From positions 937,501 through 1,001,500 of the forward strand of contig NZ_CP140153.1 of assembly GCF_034479635.1 (NCBI RefSeq): a stretch of DNA of 64,000 nucleotides, in the 5' to 3' direction. The position numbers and the translations under genes were made by a program. This document shows, in pieces, positions 18,018 through 27,472 of this stretch. This DNA is from Guyparkeria halophila. Its GTDB lineage: Bacteria > Pseudomonadota > Gammaproteobacteria > Halothiobacillales > Halothiobacillaceae. Numbering within the stretch: the stretch's first letter is position 1; every line of letters starts with the position of its first letter. A model generated the notes under the pieces. It saw nothing but the letters and a program-made list of their open reading frames with translations. It was not told where the DNA came from and did no database searches.

Positions 18018-18032
18018 GTTTTCGGGGCCTGT

Positions 18033-18050
18033 CCCGGGCTTCAGCCCGGG
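18033..18050. repeat. GC-rich hairpin between argD and argF
   Basis: CCCGGGCT-TC-AGCCCGGG can form an 8-bp stem between the two arginine genes. There is no T-run, so it is more likely a processing or stability hairpin than a full terminator. Confidence 0.4.
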
Positions 18051-18082
18051 CGCGTCCCTCAACCGACAGAATCGATATCGTT

Positions 18083-19003
18083 ATGTCCACACGTCACTTC
18101 CTGAGTCTGTTCGATCTCACCGCGGACGAGTACCGCGCCCTGTTCGAACGCGCGGGCCAGCTGCAGGCCGCCCGCGAGCGCGGCGAGCGCCCCAACACGC
18201 TTGAGCGACGCGTGCTGGGCATGATCTTCGAGAAGGCTTCGACTCGCACCCGACTGTCGTTCGAGTCGGGCATGGCGCAGCTGGGCGGCTCGGCGATCTT
18301 CCTTTCGCCGCGGGATACCCAGCTGGGCCGGGGTGAGCCGGTCGAGGACTCGGCTCGCGTGATGTCGCGCATGGTCGACGCGATCATGATCCGCGCCAAC
18401 GATCACGGCATGGTCGAGACCTTCGCCGCCAACAGCCGCGTGCCGGTGATCAACGCGCTCACCGACCGCAGTCACCCCTGCCAGTTGCTCGCCGACATCT
18501 ACACCTACGAACGCCACCGCGGCTCGATTGCCGGCAAGCGCGTCGCCTGGGTGGGGGATGGCTTCAACATGTGCCATTCCTACATCAATGCCGCGCGCAC
18601 CTTCGACTTCGAGCTGGCGATCGCGGCCCCGCGCGGCTACGAGCCGGACCCGGACGTGGTCGCAGCGGCCAAGGATCGCGTCGAGCTGGTCGCCACGGCG
18701 GCCGAGGCGGTCGAGAACGCGGACCTCGTGGTCACCGATGTCTGGGCCTCGATGGGCCAGGAAGAGGAACGCCAGCGCCGGCTGCGCGACTTCCACGACT
18801 ATCAGATCAACGACGAGCTGATGGCCCGCGCCAAGGGCGATGCGCTGTTCATGCACTGCCTGCCGGCCCACCGCGGCGAGGAAGTCACCGCCGGGGTCAT
18901 CGACGGGGCGCAGAGCGTGGTCTGGGACGAGGCCGAGGCGCGCATGTATACCCAGCAGGCACTGGTCGAATTCCTCATGCTGGGAGCATTTCCGCGCAGC
19001 TGA
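18083..19003 (+). CDS. argF: Ornithine carbamoyltransferase
   Basis: This 306-residue enzyme makes citrulline from ornithine and carbamoyl phosphate. The carbamoyl-phosphate site STRTR occurs in [15 protein letters not shown], followed by the HPCQ motif ([14 protein letters not shown]). The ornithine site is seen in [10 protein letters not shown] and the catalytic Cys in [12 protein letters not shown]. It lies downstream of argD and upstream of argA, with a diguanylate cyclase gene in between. Confidence 0.98.
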   Translation: MSTRHFLSLFDLTADEYRALFERAGQLQAARERGERPNTLERRVLGMIFEKASTRTRLSFESGMAQLGGSAIFLSPRDTQLGRGEPVEDSARVMSRMVDAIMIRANDHGMVETFAANSRVPVINALTDRSHPCQLLADIYTYERHRGSIAGKRVAWVGDGFNMCHSYINAARTFDFELAIAAPRGYEPDPDVVAAAKDRVELVATAAEAVENADLVVTDVWASMGQEEERQRRLRDFHDYQINDELMARAKGDALFMHCLPAHRGEEVTAGVIDGAQSVVWDEAEARMYTQQALVEFLMLGAFPRS

Positions 19004-19054
19004 CCGTCGTCTGCCAACGGTCATCCGCCTGTCCGTCATCGACGAGGGATTGTC

Positions 19055-19957
19055 ATGAGTTTGCCTGCGGAACTGATGCCGGCGGTCTTGGATGCGCTGC
19101 CGGACCCGTTGTTCATCCTTTCGGCATCGGGCCGTTATCTGGCGGTCTACGGTGGGAGTGATCCGGGTTACTACCACGACGGGCGGTCGCTGGTCGGTCA
19201 ATACATCAGCGACGTGATGCCGGCCGATAAGGCCAGCCAGGTGCTGGACCAGATCCAGCGATCGCTCGAGGAGAACCGGCTGCTCAAGGTGGAGTATCCG
19301 CTCGCCGCTACCGAGGTGAAGGGCCTGGAATCGGCCGATGGCCCTGCCGAGATGCTCTGGTTCGAGGGCCATATTCAGCCGCTGGCCGAGCCGGTCGACG
19401 GGGAACGCGCCGTGGTCTGGGTGGCGCGCAACATCACCCCGCGCCGGGAACTCGAGGAGCAGCTCCGGCTCGCCAGCGTGATCGATCCGCTCACCCGCCT
19501 CTTCAACCGGCGCAAGCTCCTCGAGGTGCTGGCCGAACGTTTCGCGGCCCACCGGCGTTACGACGAGGCCTGCGCGGTGGTGATGATCGACGTCGATCAC
19601 TTCAAGCAGGTCAACGACCGCTACGGCCACTCCGTCGGCGATGAGGCGCTGCTCGCCGTGTCGAACATCGGTCGGGGAATGCTGCGCGAAAACGACCTGC
19701 TGGCACGCTTTGGCGGCGAGGAATTCGTGTTGGTGCTGCCGCAGACCGACCTTGAACACGCCCGCCAGGTGGCCGAGCGATTCCGCCGGGCGGTGATCGA
19801 ACACTTGTCCATGCATTACCCGGACATCCCACCGGTGACGGTCAGCCTGGGGGTGGCGGCGATGCGCGAGGAGGATGTGAGCCACGAGGGTGCCCTCAAT
19901 CGGGCCGACGAGGCCCTTTACGAGGCCAAGCGGCGGGGCCGCAACCGCGTCGTCTGA
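19055..19957 (+). CDS. PAS-GGDEF diguanylate cyclase
   Basis: The protein has 300 residues, with an N-terminal PAS domain (about 8-135; DALPDPLFILSASGRYLAVYG) and a GGDEF domain (about 145-300). The active site reads GGEEF and is preceded by REND, the inhibitory I-site RxxD at the standard distance, so an active, product-inhibited cyclase is expected. No membrane segment is seen. Its position between argF and argA is unusual and no functional link to arginine is evident. Confidence 0.93.
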   Translation: MSLPAELMPAVLDALPDPLFILSASGRYLAVYGGSDPGYYHDGRSLVGQYISDVMPADKASQVLDQIQRSLEENRLLKVEYPLAATEVKGLESADGPAEMLWFEGHIQPLAEPVDGERAVVWVARNITPRRELEEQLRLASVIDPLTRLFNRRKLLEVLAERFAAHRRYDEACAVVMIDVDHFKQVNDRYGHSVGDEALLAVSNIGRGMLRENDLLARFGGEEFVLVLPQTDLEHARQVAERFRRAVIEHLSMHYPDIPPVTVSLGVAAMREEDVSHEGALNRADEALYEAKRRGRNRVV

Positions 19958-20035
19958 CCCGTCCTTCGTGAAACCGGCTCCTGTCACCGCCCGTCTGCGT
20001 TATCCTCGGCCCCAAGCCATGCATGGAGCGCCACC

Positions 20036-21382
20036 GTGAACGACCCATCGACACCAGCCCCGCACACCACCTGCCAGCCCAGCGGCGAGGCCCGGGTACT
20101 TGTGCAGGGGTTGCGTGATGCCGTGCCCTACATCCGCGAGCACGAGGACCACGTCTTCGTGCTCGCTTTCGGGGGCGAGGCGCTCGACGAGCCGGCAAGC
20201 TTCGAGCGCCTGATCCGCGACATCGTGCTGATCGCCGATCTCGGGGTGCGCCTGGTGCTGGTGCCCGGCGCGCGTCCGCAGATCAACCGGCGCTTCCAGG
20301 CGGCCGGGTTCGAGGAGCGCTTCCACCAGGGGCTTCGGGTTACCGAGCCGGCCATGATCGACCCGCTGACCGAGGCGGTCGGTGCAGTGCAGTTCGACGT
20401 GATTTCCTGGCTGTCGGCACGCCTGAGCCTGGCCTCGGGCTCGGGGCTGGCCCAGCGGGTGCTGACCGGCAACTTCGTCACCGCGCGCCCCATGGGCGTG
20501 ATCGACGGCGTGGATCTGGGCCATACCGGCGCGGTGCGGCGGGTGGACGTCGATGGCGTGCGCGATGCGCTCGGTGATGGTTCGATCGTGGTCCAGTCGA
20601 ATATCGGCTATTCGCCCACCGGCGAGCTGTTCAACCTGCGCGCCGAGGACGTTGCCGAGAGCATGGCGGTGGCCCTAGGCGCCGACAAGCTGATCTTTCT
20701 CACCGACCCGCTCGACGATCTGCCCACCGCCATGAGTCTCTCGGAGGTCGAGGGATTGTTGGAACGCCAGGGCGACAATCTGTCGACCGAGTTCCAGTTG
20801 CACCTGCACAGCGCCGTGCGGGCCTGCTCGAAGGGCGTGGATCGCATTCACCTGGTCGATCGCGAGGTCGACGGGGCGCTGCTGGTCGAGCTCTACACCC
20901 GTGACGGCTGCGGCACGCTGATCACCAGCGAGCCCTACGAGCGTATCCGCGCGGCGACCCTCGACGATATCGGCGGGATTCTCGCCCTGATCGAGCCGAT
21001 GGAGCAGGCCGGCGTGCTGGTGCGCCGCTCACGCGAACAGCTGGAGCTGGAGACCGACCGCTTCGTGGTGATTGACCGCGATGGCGACATCATCGCCTGC
21101 GCCGCACTCTATCCCTTTCCCGAGGACGGCACCGCCGAACTGGCCGCCCTGGTGGTGCACCCGGCCTACCAGGGCGGCGGCCGGGCGGCGCGCCTGCTCG
21201 GGTTCATGGAAAGTCGGGCGCGCTCGCTGGGACTGAAATCCTTGTTCCTGCTCTCGACCCAGACCATGGCCTTCTTCCGCGAGAAGGGTTTCGCCGATGA
21301 AAGCCTGGAGCGGCTGCCCGCCGAGCGGCGCGCCTTCTACAACCTCAAGCGCAATTCGCGGATCTTCCGCAAGTGGTTATAG
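20036..21382 (+). CDS. argA: Amino-acid N-acetyltransferase (N-acetylglutamate synthase)
   Basis: The protein has 448 residues, as in classical ArgA. An amino-acid-kinase-like domain (about 1-290; VLVPGARPQINRRFQ) carries the arginine feedback site, and a C-terminal GNAT domain follows (about 300-448; AALVVHPAYQGGGRAARLLGFME). It acetylates glutamate as the first step of arginine synthesis. A GTG start is used. The last bases overlap the start of rsmJ by 10 bases. Confidence 0.95.
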   Translation: MNDPSTPAPHTTCQPSGEARVLVQGLRDAVPYIREHEDHVFVLAFGGEALDEPASFERLIRDIVLIADLGVRLVLVPGARPQINRRFQAAGFEERFHQGLRVTEPAMIDPLTEAVGAVQFDVISWLSARLSLASGSGLAQRVLTGNFVTARPMGVIDGVDLGHTGAVRRVDVDGVRDALGDGSIVVQSNIGYSPTGELFNLRAEDVAESMAVALGADKLIFLTDPLDDLPTAMSLSEVEGLLERQGDNLSTEFQLHLHSAVRACSKGVDRIHLVDREVDGALLVELYTRDGCGTLITSEPYERIRAATLDDIGGILALIEPMEQAGVLVRRSREQLELETDRFVVIDRDGDIIACAALYPFPEDGTAELAALVVHPAYQGGGRAARLLGFMESRARSLGLKSLFLLSTQTMAFFREKGFADESLERLPAERRAFYNLKRNSRIFRKWL

Positions 21383-22185
21383 GACAACTGGCTCTAGCTC
21401 CGCTGCCGGTGGTTGCCTGTCGTCCTGAGGGGGGCAGCTCGGCCGCCGTGCGCCTGCAGGCGTTTGCCGAGGAGTGGGGGCTGGACTGGGTCGATGCGGC
21501 CGGTGACGAGCCGGCCCGCTTCACCCTGGCGCTAGAGAACGGCCGCATTGGTCTCGTTCCGCCACTGGATCGACCGGACTTGGGTACGCACCCGCTGGTA
21601 ATCGATTTCGCCGCCGACCCGCGGTTTGCCCGCCCTCTGGCGCGCAAGGATGCCCTGGCACGGGCGACTGGCTGGAAGGCGGGGTATCGCCCGCCGGTGG
21701 TCGATCTCACCACCGGCTTGGGTCGTGATGCCTGGGCGCTGGCCAGCGGCGGTTGCGAGGTGACCGCCGTCGAGCGCCATCCGGTGGTCTGGCTGCTGCT
21801 GACCGATGCCCTCGAGCGGGCGACGGCCCAGCCGGCATTGGCGGCGGTCGCTGCACGGATCCATCCCGTCTTCGGTGACGTGCTGGGGGAGCATCCCCCG
21901 GCGCTCGCCGGTGACCGGAACACGGTCTGGCACCTCGACCCGATGTTCCCCGAACGCAAGAAATCCGCGCTGGTGAAAAGGCCCATGCGCATCTTTCATC
22001 AATTGGTCGGTGAGGACCCGGACGCCGAGGCCCTGTTTGCCTGGGCGCGCCGTCAGCCGGGCGCCCGCTGGGTGGTCAAGCGCCCGCCGGGTGCCCCCAC
22101 CATCGATGCGAGTGCGCCGGACATCGAATACCGTTCCGGACGACTGCGCTTCGACTGCTATCTCGCAGCTTCGCCCAATTCGTAA
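21373..22185 (+). CDS. rsmJ: 16S rRNA (guanine1516-N2)-methyltransferase
   Basis: The protein has 270 residues. The SAM motif is VVDLTTGLGRDAWALASGG, followed by VTAVERHPVVWLLLTDALERA and the DPMFP catalytic loop (HLDPMFPERKKSALVKRPMRIF). These are diagnostic of RsmJ (YhiQ), which modifies G1516 of 16S rRNA. It overlaps argA and probably relies on coupled translation. The start at 21373 could be slightly late or early because the N-terminus is weakly conserved. Confidence 0.93.
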   Translation: MVIGQLALAPLPVVACRPEGGSSAAVRLQAFAEEWGLDWVDAAGDEPARFTLALENGRIGLVPPLDRPDLGTHPLVIDFAADPRFARPLARKDALARATGWKAGYRPPVVDLTTGLGRDAWALASGGCEVTAVERHPVVWLLLTDALERATAQPALAAVAARIHPVFGDVLGEHPPALAGDRNTVWHLDPMFPERKKSALVKRPMRIFHQLVGEDPDAEALFAWARRQPGARWVVKRPPGAPTIDASAPDIEYRSGRLRFDCYLAASPNS

Positions 22186-22224
22186 TCGCCCACCCCATCG
22201 ACCCGGGCAGTGATCGGCTCCGAC

Positions 22225-22668
22225 TCAGTCGCCGACGGCCTGTTCTTTCATCTTCCTACGGTAGCGGCGGGCGAGGTCGCGCTTTTCCTCGTCGCCGAGC
22301 ACCTTCCCGGCTTGCTGGAACACCTGGTGCTCTTCCTCGTCCAGGTGATGGGTTACCAACTCCTGCAGTTTCCGTGCATGGCCCAGCCACGCCGTGGCAC
22401 TCGGGTCGGTGGATTCGAGCGTCTTGATCAGCTCGTCGATCTCGTGGTGTTCGGCGATGCTGTGGCGGGCCTGCTCCTGAGTCAGGTCCGCCTCCATCAG
22501 CGGGGTGTAGAAGTAGCGCTCTTCGGCGACCTCGTGGTGCACCAGGGCGTTTCGTGTGAGCCGCAGCAAATCACGCCGCGTCTGGGTGTTCCCTTCGGTT
22601 TCCACCAGTCGGGCGAGCAGGTCGCGCTGGGTGTCGTGGTCCTCGCGTAGGGCTTCGAATATCTCCAC
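22225..22668 (-). CDS. Hemerythrin HHE domain protein
   Basis: The protein has 147 residues and one four-helix hemerythrin domain. Likely iron ligands lie in LREDHDTQRDLL, VHHEVAEERYFYTPL, SIAEHHEIDEL and LVTHHLDEEEHQVFQQ. It may bind O2 or NO, or act in iron or redox stress. The GTG at 22668 is preferred because AGGAAAG precedes it; longer upstream frames have no family similarity. It is convergent with rsmJ. Confidence 0.88.
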   Translation of the reverse strand: MEIFEALREDHDTQRDLLARLVETEGNTQTRRDLLRLTRNALVHHEVAEERYFYTPLMEADLTQEQARHSIAEHHEIDELIKTLESTDPSATAWLGHARKLQELVTHHLDEEEHQVFQQAGKVLGDEEKRDLARRYRRKMKEQAVGD

Positions 22669-22915
22669 GGGATCTTTCCTCTTTCTCGAGTGGGGGAAGG
22701 CAGAGGCGCCGTAGGCAAGCGGACGGTTGTCGGTCGGTCTGGGTAGGTGCCGAATTTCGACCGCGCCATTTACCCGTCGGCGACGAGCATAGTCTCTCCC
22801 TCCGGTATCGCAACGTGGGGGCATTGAGAGCGGTGGGCACGGCTCGCCGCTGCCATGCAGATGGGCGCCTACTCGTCTAACGTCGATACCCGTTGCAAAG
22901 AGAGAGCAAACCATC

Positions 22916-23728
22916 ATGCAGCTGTGCCCGGGTTTTTGTGCAGGAGGAATCCGCGCTTGTCCTGACCGTAGGCTGGGTTGGTTGATTAGGGCGTCCGTCG
23001 TTTTCTTCACGATCGTGTTGCTAGCCGGCTGCGATCTCCCCCGTGACATTGAGGGGACGCAGGACCACGTGCGGAACGGGTTGCTGCGCGTGGGCGTCAT
23101 TGATGGCGCGTCTCCATGGGCAACGTGGAGTGGCGGGGAACCGCAGGGTGTGGAAACTCAGCTGGTTCGTGAGCTGGCGAAGCGGATGGGTGCGAATATC
23201 CGGTGGGTGTCCGGGTCGGACACCGAGCTGTTTGGCGCACTTGCGGCATTCGAACTCGACGTGGTGATCGGTGGTATCGAACGCTCCTCGCCGTGGGGAA
23301 AGAAGGTCGCGTTGACTCGTCCTTACCATGTCACACGGATCATGCTGGGCTGGCCCCCGGACCAGCCGGCAAGTGAGGATCTCGACAAGCGACGGGTCGC
23401 TGTGAAGCAGAACAGCTCGGTGGCAAGGCGGTTGGCTGAACGTGGTGCGGTGACCGTCGCGTTGGAAGAGGGGCGGGATGCGCGCTTGCCGGTGGCGGCG
23501 GCAGAATCGCAGATATTGGCATGGGGGCTGCGGCCCAGCCCACCCGTGCTTGAGACCCGCAAGCAGGTGTTCGCTGTGCCGGCTGGTGAAAACGGTTGGT
23601 TGCAAACCGTGCAACGGTTCTTATTCGAAAAGAGAGCCGATGTGCCGGCGATGATTCGCTCGGAATGGTCCGATCCGGCTTCGAATGTATCCAGCCACGT
23701 GAGGTCGAAGGAGGTGGCCGTCAGATGA
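22916..23728 (+). CDS. Family 3-type solute-binding lipoprotein
   Basis: The 270-residue precursor has an N-terminal hydrophobic segment ending in LLAGC, a lipoprotein signal with Cys near residue 39. The mature part follows the bacterial family 3 solute-binding fold (LRVGVIDGASPWATW, FGALAAFELDVVIGGIERS, KKVALTRPYHVTRIML). No ABC permease or ATPase lies nearby. Instead the stop overlaps the start of a CDF transporter by 4 bases. It may therefore be a metal- or ligand-sensing partner rather than an ABC transporter component; this is inference. Confidence 0.75.
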   Translation: MQLCPGFCAGGIRACPDRRLGWLIRASVVFFTIVLLAGCDLPRDIEGTQDHVRNGLLRVGVIDGASPWATWSGGEPQGVETQLVRELAKRMGANIRWVSGSDTELFGALAAFELDVVIGGIERSSPWGKKVALTRPYHVTRIMLGWPPDQPASEDLDKRRVAVKQNSSVARRLAERGAVTVALEEGRDARLPVAAAESQILAWGLRPSPPVLETRKQVFAVPAGENGWLQTVQRFLFEKRADVPAMIRSEWSDPASNVSSHVRSKEVAVR

Positions 23729-24663
23729 AGGTACTCACCGCTCCGGTCGAGATCCCCGACCATCTCGACAAGGACCTCCGCCGAGCCTACGTGCTGGAGG
23801 GCATTACGGTGGTTTACGGTTTGACCGTGGTCACAGTGATGTACTTGGTGATGGGCTCGAGCCAGGCGATGAAAGCAGCCTGGCTGGAGGACCTGATAAG
23901 TCTCATACCGCCCATCGTGGTGCTTGTCGGGCTCCATATGCGGACACGCCGCCCCAGCGACAGGTTTCCCTACGGCTTTCACCGTGTTCTGGCGATCTCG
24001 TTCCAGGTCGCTGCGCTCGCTTTGAGCGTGGTGGGGCTCTATGTCGTTTACGATGCCGCGACGAGTCTTTTGGCCGTCGAGCATCCCACTATTGGAACCC
24101 TTGAGATTTTCGGCCACCCGGTTTGGCTTGGGTGGTTGATGTTGCCGGCGCTTCTTTATAGCGCGCTTCCGGCCAGCATCCTTGGCCGTCTGAAGCTTGG
24201 CCCGGCGAGGGCATTGCATAACAAGGCGATGGTCGCTGATGCGGCCATGAACAAGGCGGACTGGATGACTTCGGCAGCCGCGGGGGTCGGTATTCTAGGG
24301 ATCGGGTTCGGATTCTGGTGGGCGGATAGCGTCGCGGCGTTGGTGATCGGTCTGGATGTGCTCATGGACGGGGTGAAGCATCTGCGTACGAGTGTGTTCG
24401 ACTTGATGGATCGTCGTCCGAACACAGTGGACGGCGATCCGGCTGACCTGCCTCGGCAGATTCAGGATCGGCTCGCCGACTTGCCCTGGGTTCGGCGGGT
24501 AGACGTGCGAATGCGCGAAGCGGGTCAGATATTCTTCGGCGAGGCCTATGTCGAGCCCGTGGACGACGACCGTCCCATCGAACGCACGGCCGAAGCGATC
24601 GAATGTGCTAGGTCGGTTGATTGGCGAATGCATGATCTCACTGTGCAGTTGGTGCGGTCTTGA
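23725..24663 (+). CDS. Cation diffusion facilitator family transporter
   Basis: The protein has 312 residues and several membrane helices (first at about 25-45), then a C-terminal soluble ferredoxin-like domain (LPWVRRVDVRMREAGQIFFGEAYVEP). The helix-5 region reads MVADAAMNKADWMTSAAAGVG, where the usual HxxxD metal site has Asn in place of His, and helix 2 reads AWLEDLISLIPP with one acidic residue shifted. Altered metal choice or a divergent subfamily is likely. Translation is coupled to the upstream lipoprotein (ATGA overlap). Confidence 0.85.
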   Translation: MKVLTAPVEIPDHLDKDLRRAYVLEGITVVYGLTVVTVMYLVMGSSQAMKAAWLEDLISLIPPIVVLVGLHMRTRRPSDRFPYGFHRVLAISFQVAALALSVVGLYVVYDAATSLLAVEHPTIGTLEIFGHPVWLGWLMLPALLYSALPASILGRLKLGPARALHNKAMVADAAMNKADWMTSAAAGVGILGIGFGFWWADSVAALVIGLDVLMDGVKHLRTSVFDLMDRRPNTVDGDPADLPRQIQDRLADLPWVRRVDVRMREAGQIFFGEAYVEPVDDDRPIERTAEAIECARSVDWRMHDLTVQLVRS

Positions 24664-24748
24664 TCGTTCCAGATCAGTGAGGGGCGCTCTGTCTCAGTGT
24701 GCTTCTTCGGGGCGAGCGTAACGAGCGGACTACGTCGGAGGTGACGCC

Positions 24749-25003
24749 ATGACCAAGAATCACGGCAACAGCATCAAGGACGACGATCGGTACGAGGCCC
24801 TGCGGGACGAAGGCATGAGCAAGGAAAAAGCGGCGCGGATTGCCAACGCCGATGACACGGAGGCGGCTCGAAAGGGCGGCGAGAGCGAGCGCTACGAGGA
24901 CTGGACCAAGGAGGAACTGTACGAAAAGGCCAAGGAGGTCGGTATCGGCGACCGCTCCCGAATGGACAAGCGCGAGTTGATCCGCGCGCTGCGCGAGCAT
25001 TAG
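24749..25003 (+). CDS. Small Rho_N/SAP-like protein
   Basis: This is an 84-residue, highly charged soluble protein. The N-terminal half (SKEKAARIANAD) resembles small stress-type proteins annotated as DUF7218-like. The C-terminal half (WTKEELYEKAKEVGIGDRSRMDKRELIRALR) fits a Rho_N/SAP helix-extension-helix domain that may bind nucleic acid. A GGAGG ribosome site precedes the ATG. Function is unknown. Confidence 0.75.
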   Translation: MTKNHGNSIKDDDRYEALRDEGMSKEKAARIANADDTEAARKGGESERYEDWTKEELYEKAKEVGIGDRSRMDKRELIRALREH

Positions 25004-25129
25004 GAATACGGCTGGTCAACGCTGCGCTGCGAGGAAGTGAACGGCGAGTCTAGGCGTCTGGTGAGGCCGTCCGCGTGACGCACCGCGGCCACTAAATGCC
25101 TGGCCGATCCCATGCGGGCAAGGCCTTCA

Positions 25130-27169
25130 TCAGGCCTCGGTGCCCGCGGCCGGGCTGTCGACGTTCAGCGAGAGGTGCTCTTCGGGGATGCGATCCGCGC
25201 CCCAGGTGCGGTGCACCATGTCGATCACCCGATCGAGCGAGTCCTGCGGCACCGAGGCAAGTTCGCCATGCTCCAGCGGATCGTAGTGGAAGATGTACAG
25301 GCGTGAGGCGAATTCCTCGAAGGGCAGGGAGGATTCGCCGAAGCGTTCCCCGCAGCCGGCGGTACTCACCTCGACGCCATCCCCCCAGTTCTGGCCGCTG
25401 TCGTTGTTGGGGTTGTAGAAGTACACCCGCATCACGTCCTTGGGATCGAGTGTCACCCGCAGCAGGGTGATCGCGTGCCAGCCGATGAAGCGCGCCGCGC
25501 TGTCGGTCGCCGCGATGCCGATCGGCTGCGGGTGGATCAACGGCTGGTTACCGTTGTAATACGGGTGATAGCTCGCGTAGAAGTGCCGCAGGAAATCCTC
25601 CAGCGCCTCGAGCTTGCCGGTGGCGACATCCACGTTGATGCGAAAGCCGCGCCCGGACCACCAACCGTGGAATTCCGGATTGATCCAGCGGTGCGGGTCG
25701 CCCTCGCGGCCGATGCAGCGGCGTCCCATCTCGGCGTAGATGCGGTCCAGATGCGGCACCACCAGCAATGACACGGGATCGAGGTCGATCGGCAGTGTCG
25801 TCGCGACACCGCTGAGCGAGGCCATCGAGGAGATCGGTTGGCCCTCGAAGTGGATGATGATCTCGTCGTCGCGCGCCGCCCAGGCCACCATCTGCAGCAT
25901 GTAGTCGGGGTCGTTGTACGCCCACATCGACAGGGCGCGGGCCGACTGGCAGGTGGGGTTGTTGCCCTGGCCCACGCCGAGCGGTTGGCCCAGCATGCAG
26001 AGCACGCCCTCCAGCAGGCGGGTGCGCGGCGGGACGTTCTCGCCGAAGGCAATCGCCAGCCGCTCGCGAGACCAGGCCGACAACGGCAGGCTCAGTTGTC
26101 GCCAAAGGGCCGGGGCCACCGGCGGCTGATAGAGGATGCCCCGTTCGAGCATCAGGGCCAGTCCGTAGATGGCCTGCGCCGTCTCGGGGAACACCGACTG
26201 GTCGATCAGTGCGTGCACCAGCTCGCTGTAGCAGAGCAGGCAGTCCCGACCGGTCGACGACAGCCCCATGGCCTCCGACAGCAGATGGTCGCCATGCTCG
26301 GTCAGGTGACGAAGCAGCGCCGCGTGGTAGGGCGAGACCAGGCCGGTGTCGTGCATGGCGCGCGCAAAGCCGGTCGCCTCGTTCTGTCGTGCCACGGCAT
26401 CCATGCTTTCCAGTCGTTCCTGGTAGACCGGCACGCCGGGATCTTCTCGGCAGGCCTGGGTCGGACCGAACAGGCTGCTGACCAGCCGGTCGGCACCCTG
26501 GCCGCTGCTGCCCAGATCGATGTCCGGGCTGCCCTGGCAGATGGCGATCTGGGTGATCATCTGCTTGACCGGCTCGGTCTGGATCGGCCGTTGCTGCAGG
26601 ATCCGCCAGATCTCGTCGATCAGCTGATCGACGATGTGCTCGTAACCGATCCGCTCGGCCAGGTGGCCGAGCAGGGCGCGTGACAACTGGGCAAGGCGCC
26701 CCTGGGTCTCGCGCTCGGCCTCGCTGGGCGGCATGAACAGTCGTTGCAGGTTGATCGCCAGCACCTGGGTCAGGTGATGGTGGGCATTTTCGGCCGAGAG
26801 CCGCGGGTGAAGGTAGGCCCCCCGCGCGACCGCGAGCATGCGCAGGTCGCTCAGGGCCTCGATCACGACGGTATCCGCGTCCGCGCTACTCAGCGAGTGG
26901 GCCGACAGCGACGGGATCAGGGTCTCGGGATAGGCCCAGTCCGAGCCGTTGAAGGTGCCGGCGGTCTCGATCGCCTGGGCGCGCGCCTCGATGGCGGCCG
27001 GGCCCCCGTCCTGCAGCAGGACCCGCTTGGCCCCGTCCAGCACCCGGCGCAGCCGGGTGGGCTTGGAGAAGTCGGGCGCGGAATCGAGGGCCTCGATCGC
27101 CTCGTCGAGTCGTTGCAGGAGTCCGGGCAGCAGGGCCCCGGGCGCTTGTTCGTCGACTTCGCTGCTCAC
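25130..27169 (-). CDS. Large uncharacterised protein with a papain-like Gln/Cys/His/Asn set
   Basis: The protein has 679 residues from the GTG at 27169 and no signal peptide. Residues 1-390 are mostly helical and unrecognised. The C-terminal part has QGNNPTCQSARALSMW (Gln401, Cys407), FIGWHAITLL (His565) and VYFYNPNNDSGQNWGDG (Asn586). The Gln-x5-Cys spacing equals Gln19/Cys25 of papain, and His and Asn follow in the papain order. A cysteine hydrolase, amidase or transglutaminase-like activity is inferred. The Shine-Dalgarno GAGG lies inside the terminal repeat of element B. An ATP-grasp gene lies just upstream on the same strand. Confidence 0.6.
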   Translation of the reverse strand: MSSEVDEQAPGALLPGLLQRLDEAIEALDSAPDFSKPTRLRRVLDGAKRVLLQDGGPAAIEARAQAIETAGTFNGSDWAYPETLIPSLSAHSLSSADADTVVIEALSDLRMLAVARGAYLHPRLSAENAHHHLTQVLAINLQRLFMPPSEAERETQGRLAQLSRALLGHLAERIGYEHIVDQLIDEIWRILQQRPIQTEPVKQMITQIAICQGSPDIDLGSSGQGADRLVSSLFGPTQACREDPGVPVYQERLESMDAVARQNEATGFARAMHDTGLVSPYHAALLRHLTEHGDHLLSEAMGLSSTGRDCLLCYSELVHALIDQSVFPETAQAIYGLALMLERGILYQPPVAPALWRQLSLPLSAWSRERLAIAFGENVPPRTRLLEGVLCMLGQPLGVGQGNNPTCQSARALSMWAYNDPDYMLQMVAWAARDDEIIIHFEGQPISSMASLSGVATTLPIDLDPVSLLVVPHLDRIYAEMGRRCIGREGDPHRWINPEFHGWWSGRGFRINVDVATGKLEALEDFLRHFYASYHPYYNGNQPLIHPQPIGIAATDSAARFIGWHAITLLRVTLDPKDVMRVYFYNPNNDSGQNWGDGVEVSTAGCGERFGESSLPFEEFASRLYIFHYDPLEHGELASVPQDSLDRVIDMVHRTWGADRIPEEHLSLNVDSPAAGTEA

Positions 27170-27171
27170 CT

Positions 27172-27439
27172 GGGAACCTCTGCTCGAATCGATGGTGTCT
27201 CTGGCTCGCGGGTTTGTTCGCAATCAAGGCGCCGGCTCGAAGACGGGCTCATGGCCCGTCGAGAGACGGCAACGCCGAGTGTGGGCAAACCCGCGAGCCC
27301 CGTCCGGGCGGGCCGCCAAGGGACCATCTGCGGCGTTGCGGCGCTTGCGAATGGCGACGGCCATTCACTGCGCACCGCGCCTTGCATCTGGACCCTTGGT
27401 GGTCCCGCAGAGACACTATCGAGTCGTGCAGAGGTTCCC
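27172..27439. repeat. MITE-like intergenic element, copy B (268 bp)
   Basis: It is the same length as copy A and in the opposite orientation. Both ends begin GGGAACCTCTGC on their own strand and continue through ATCGATGGTGTCTCTG-like sequence. The core CAGATGCAAGGCGCGG is on the minus strand. An inner hairpin (GGCTCGCGGGTTTG and its complement) encloses a loop of about 70 bases. It separates the ATP-grasp gene from the papain-like gene, and its left end supplies the ribosome-binding GAGG of the latter, 2 bases from the GTG context. Confidence 0.8.
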
Positions 27440-27472
27440 TCGGGCTCCTCGTGCCCGGGGTATGGCGCGGGA

